DNA of 10,000 bases from Clostridium isatidis (GTDB lineage: Bacteria; Bacillota; Clostridia; Clostridiales; Clostridiaceae): NCBI RefSeq assembly GCF_002285495.1, contig NZ_CP016786.1:2710001-2720000 (forward strand). The letters run 5' to 3'. The notes under the pieces were generated by a model, which was not told the origin of the DNA, made no database searches, and saw only the letters and a list, made by a program, of their open reading frames with translations. Each line of letters starts with the position of its first letter. Position 1 is the first letter of the stretch. The position numbers were made by a program, and so were the translations under genes. Of the stretch, positions 6,700-10,000 are shown piece after piece.

Positions 6700-7143
6700 T
6701 TAATTTTTTTCAACTATATATTTATTAATATAAGCTAAAGATTGTTCTAATAAATTTTGGCCATTTTCCAAATCTTTAATATTTCCTTCTAAATTATAAA
6801 TCCTTTGTTCGAGCAACTTCATAACTTCTTTTATATCACTTAATAACTTTACTTCATAAGATACTTGTATCCCATCTGGATCTACATATATTTTTTCAGG
6901 GACCTCACCACATTTTGTACATTTATAATAAACATTACCTCTTTCTATATCTTTATAAACTTTGAATATATCATTATTACATTGACAGCAATTAGGAAGT
7001 AAAATAAATTCCTGATTACTTAAATCTATATCATATTTAGAATTGCAATGAGAGCAAACTAAACACAATCTATCTTCATTACTTTCTATTAAAAATGTAT
7101 TCCCACTACAGCCTTCTTTCTCACATACAAAGGTCCTTATCAT
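6700..7143 (-). CDS. Double zinc-ribbon protein with C-terminal coiled coil
   Basis: I do not recognise a named family. The 147-residue protein has two cysteine clusters that look like zinc ribbons. The first pairs Cys7 and Cys12 with Cys30 and Cys33 (also Cys27 nearby). The second pairs Cys52/Cys53 and Cys55 with Cys75 and Cys78 in CTKCGE. After a short beta-rich link (EKIYVDPDGIQVSYEVK), residues 98-147 are helical with heptad-like spacing of Leu and Ile (IKEVMKLLEQRIYNLEGNIKDLENG), so the protein probably dimerises through a coiled coil. Zinc ribbons often bind nucleic acid or protein; here that is only inference. No signal peptide is seen, so it should be cytoplasmic. The ATG has a strong AGGAGGAG site 7 bases upstream. 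The VanZ-like gene follows at 63 bases. Confidence 0.85.
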   Translation of the reverse strand: MIRTFVCEKEGCSGNTFLIESNEDRLCLVCSHCNSKYDIDLSNQEFILLPNCCQCNNDIFKVYKDIERGNVYYKCTKCGEVPEKIYVDPDGIQVSYEVKLLSDIKEVMKLLEQRIYNLEGNIKDLENGQNLLEQSLAYINKYIVEKN

Positions 7144-7213
7144 TAATATCTCCTCCTATTAAGAAACATTTAATTCTTTCTATATGTTTTAATATGCTTA
7201 ATATATCTTAAAT

Positions 7214-7243
7214 ATGATAATTTTTTAAAGCTATATATGTAAA
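7214..7243 (-). promoter_or_regulatory. Candidate promoter of the zinc-ribbon gene
   Basis: On the minus strand TTTACA (7238-7243) and TATCAT (7214-7219), each one base off consensus, are 18 bases apart. The start would be near 7207 with a leader of about 63 bases. The -35 box overlaps the T-run of the upstream terminator. Confidence 0.5.
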
Positions 7244-7279
7244 AAAGCAAAATAGAATTAATAAATAAATCTATTTTGC
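7241..7279 (-). terminator. Terminator of the 45-residue gene
   Basis: Arms 7247-7256 and 7270-7279 are perfect 10-bp complements around a 13-base loop, followed on the minus strand by six T (7241-7246). It lies about 30 bases after the stop codon at 7308. Confidence 0.8.
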
Positions 7280-7307
7280 CTTTCTTTTTTATTCTTATAA
7301 AAATCTA

Positions 7308-7445
7308 TTATTGTTCATTTAATTTTTTTTCTACTTCTTTTATAGCTTCATCTATTTTTGTTGTACTTTTTCCTGCTAAAACCAACTGTCTCTTTTCCAG
7401 TTTCAGTTTTATTAATTCTTGTTCTAAATTTTCCTTCTTCCCCAT
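7308..7445 (-). CDS. Small two-helix protein, 45 residues, unknown function
   Basis: Read on the minus strand, this frame begins MGKKENLEQELIKLKLEK and ends in DEAIKEVEKKLNEQ. Evidence that it is real: a GAGGAG site lies 7 bases before the ATG, a TATAAT lies upstream, and a clean terminator follows. The predicted fold is two charged amphipathic helices joined by a turn near LAGKSTTK, a helical hairpin. Its length and shape recall Spo0E-like phosphatases of sporulating Firmicutes, but the diagnostic SQELD motif is missing, with TTKID at about the right place, so I do not assign it to that family. It stands alone between the tRNA-Ala terminator and the zinc-ribbon gene. It may be a regulatory or partner-binding miniprotein. 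Confidence 0.75.
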   Translation of the reverse strand: MGKKENLEQELIKLKLEKRQLVLAGKSTTKIDEAIKEVEKKLNEQ

Positions 7446-7510
7446 AACAACACTCCTCATCTAAGGGATAAGACCTTAAATCTTTTACATTGGAATATCC
7501 TATACTTTAT

Positions 7511-7516
7511 ATTATA
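7511..7516 (-). promoter_or_regulatory. Candidate -10 box of the 45-residue gene
   Basis: A perfect TATAAT is present on the minus strand, about 65 bases before the start codon. At 16 to 18 bases upstream there is no good -35 (TATGAA at best), so either activation or chance is possible. Confidence 0.35.
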
Positions 7517-7574
7517 GCTTATTTTTTAAGTTATTCATATTTAAAATTATAAACTTTTTTCAAACTTTTTCGAC

Positions 7575-7608
7575 ATAAAAAAAAAAGCCACGATATAGTC
7601 GTGGCTTT
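7575..7608 (-). terminator. Terminator of the rRNA-tRNA operon
   Basis: Arms 7584-7593 and 7599-7608 form a perfect 10-bp GC-containing stem with a five-base loop, and ten T follow on the minus strand. This is the strongest terminator in the window. As with tRNA-Phe, the stem starts on the last A of the encoded CCA of tRNA-Ala. Confidence 0.95.
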
Positions 7609-7683
7609 GGTGGAGGTAAAGGGATTCGAACCCTTGACCCCCTGCGTGCAAGGCAGGTGCTCTCCCAACTGAGCTATACCCCC
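7608..7683 (-). tRNA. tRNA-Ala (anticodon UGC)
   Basis: The 76-base minus-strand gene forms a full cloverleaf. Acceptor GGGGGTA pairs with TACCTCC, including a G-U at the third pair, which is the key alanine identity element (G3-U70). Anticodon stem CCTGC/GCAGG holds loop CTTGCAC with anticodon TGC. The T loop is TTCGAAT and CCA is encoded. It is the last gene of the operon, five bases after the CAU tRNA. Confidence 0.97.
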
Positions 7684-7688
7684 GAATA

Positions 7689-7765
7689 TGGTGGACCTTC
7701 AGGGACTCGAACCCCGGACCAACCGGTTATGAGCCGGTTGCTCTAACCATCTGAGCTAAAGATCC
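7689..7765 (-). tRNA. tRNA with CAU anticodon, probably tRNA-Ile2 (or Met)
   Basis: The 77-base gene folds well. Acceptor GGATCTT pairs with AAGGTCC, the anticodon stem is ACCGG/CCGGT with loop CTCATAA, and CCA is encoded. It is not the initiator tRNA: the first acceptor pair is a normal G-C and the anticodon stem lacks the three G-C pairs. Between elongator tRNA-Met and tRNA-Ile2, whose CAU is changed to lysidine-AU by TilS to read AUA, the acceptor stem (with C5-G68) and CTCATAA loop look closer to the Ile2 type of Bacillus as I recall it. The 4-69 pair is U-G instead of C-G. Automatic annotation often labels such genes Met. It lies five bases after 5S and is co-transcribed with it. Confidence 0.9.
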
Positions 7766-7770
7766 ATATT

Positions 7771-7887
7771 ACCTGGCAACGTTCTACTCTCCCACAGGGC
7801 TTCCCCTGCAGTACCATCGACGCTATAGAGCTTAACTGTCCTGTTCGGAATGGGAAGGAGTGTTTCCTCTATGCCATTGTCACCAGA
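7771..7887 (-). rRNA. 5S ribosomal RNA
   Basis: This 117-base minus-strand gene runs from TCTGGTGACAATGGCATAGA to GAGAGTAGAACGTTGCCAGG and matches the usual Firmicutes 5S. It has the loop region CCCATTCCGAACAGGACAGT, the GATGGTACTG core and end complementarity (CTGG with CCAG) forming helix I. Exact ends are uncertain by one or two bases. The 5S rRNA sits in the large subunit central protuberance; in low-GC Gram-positives its precursor is cut by RNase M5. The CAU tRNA follows after five bases. Upstream lies a perfect consensus promoter in the spacer from 23S. Confidence 0.97.
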
Positions 7888-7890
7888 TCA

Positions 7891-7917
7891 CATAAATATT
7901 ATAGTGTAATATTTATG
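7891..7917. repeat. 11-bp hairpin just upstream of 5S
   Basis: Bases 7891-7901 and 7907-7917 are perfect complements with a five-base loop. It overlaps the -10 box of the spacer promoter. In the long rRNA precursor it may be a processing stem; as DNA it lies over the promoter. Confidence 0.7.
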
Positions 7918-7926
7918 GGCTGTCAA
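7898..7926 (-). promoter_or_regulatory. Perfect consensus promoter upstream of 5S rRNA
   Basis: On the minus strand TTGACA (7921-7926) is followed after exactly 17 bases by TATAAT (7898-7903), a full match to the housekeeping sigma-factor consensus. An A-rich stretch (GAAAAATA) precedes the -35 box, like an UP element. The predicted start, about 7891, is some 4 bases before 5S. It would drive 5S, the CAU tRNA and tRNA-Ala without 23S. Confidence 0.75.
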
Positions 7927-7929
7927 TAT

Positions 7930-7955
7930 TTTTCAGAGAAATTGTTCTCTGAAAA
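7930..7955 (-). repeat. 11-bp hairpin in the 23S-5S spacer, boxA-like
   Basis: Bases 7930-7940 and 7945-7955 are perfect complements with a four-base loop. Either strand reads TTCTCTGAAAA, close to the boxA-type element (CTTTGAAAA) common in Firmicutes rRNA leaders and spacers. It may serve rRNA processing or antitermination. Confidence 0.5.
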
Positions 7956-7984
7956 TTGCACATGAATATAGCCATTATTATTTT

Positions 7985-10000
<2,016 letters not shown>

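Noticed and set aside
7276..7464. 62-codon plus-strand frame
   Set aside because: It is antisense to the 45-residue gene, which has ribosome site and terminator; the plus frame has no ribosome site.

Overview
The window looks like part of a low-GC Firmicutes chromosome, most likely Clostridium in the strict sense. Protein-coding DNA is very AT-rich, Shine-Dalgarno sites are strong (AGGAGG type), GTG starts occur, and the gene set (CinA, an EF-G2-like GTPase, VanZ-like and CPBP membrane proteins) is typical of clostridia. The rRNA and tRNA genes are much richer in GC than everything around them. Species cannot be fixed from this sequence. I see no mobile element, CRISPR array, phage gene or defence operon.

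Layout: almost everything is read from the minus strand. From the left: a 66-residue two-helix membrane protein; tRNA-Phe with a near-consensus promoter and a perfect terminator hairpin; the only plus-strand gene, a membrane-anchored SH3-like protein whose promoter abuts that of tRNA-Phe; a CPBP-family membrane protease converging on it across a shared terminator; cinA; a 78-residue unknown; a 690-residue EF-G-like GTPase with a 270-base leader region; a VanZ-like membrane protein; a double zinc-ribbon protein with a coiled-coil tail; and a 45-residue helical protein. The right quarter is the 3' end of an rRNA operon read leftward: about 2 kb of 23S rRNA, 5S rRNA, a CAU-anticodon tRNA, tRNA-Ala(UGC), and a strong terminator.

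Most genes look like single-gene units: hairpins follow tRNA-Phe, the SH3-like and CPBP genes, cinA, the 78-residue gene, vanZ-like, the 45-residue gene and tRNA-Ala. The zinc-ribbon and VanZ-like genes are probably one unit, and the EF-G-like gene may read through into the 78-residue gene. Functionally this is core housekeeping (translation, NAD/nucleotide clean-up) mixed with uncharacterised envelope proteins.

The most notable non-coding signal is a perfect consensus promoter (TTGACA, 17 bases, TATAAT) in the 23S-5S spacer, aimed at the 5S gene with its predicted start about 4 bases upstream. It suggests 5S and the two tRNAs can be transcribed apart from 23S. Other points of interest are the CAU tRNA that resembles tRNA-Ile2 more than elongator tRNA-Met, a palindrome covering the SH3-like gene's promoter, and an unusual ribosome-binding arrangement before the EF-G-like gene. 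The window reads as an ordinary housekeeping region with a few regulatory oddities, not as a clear novel system.
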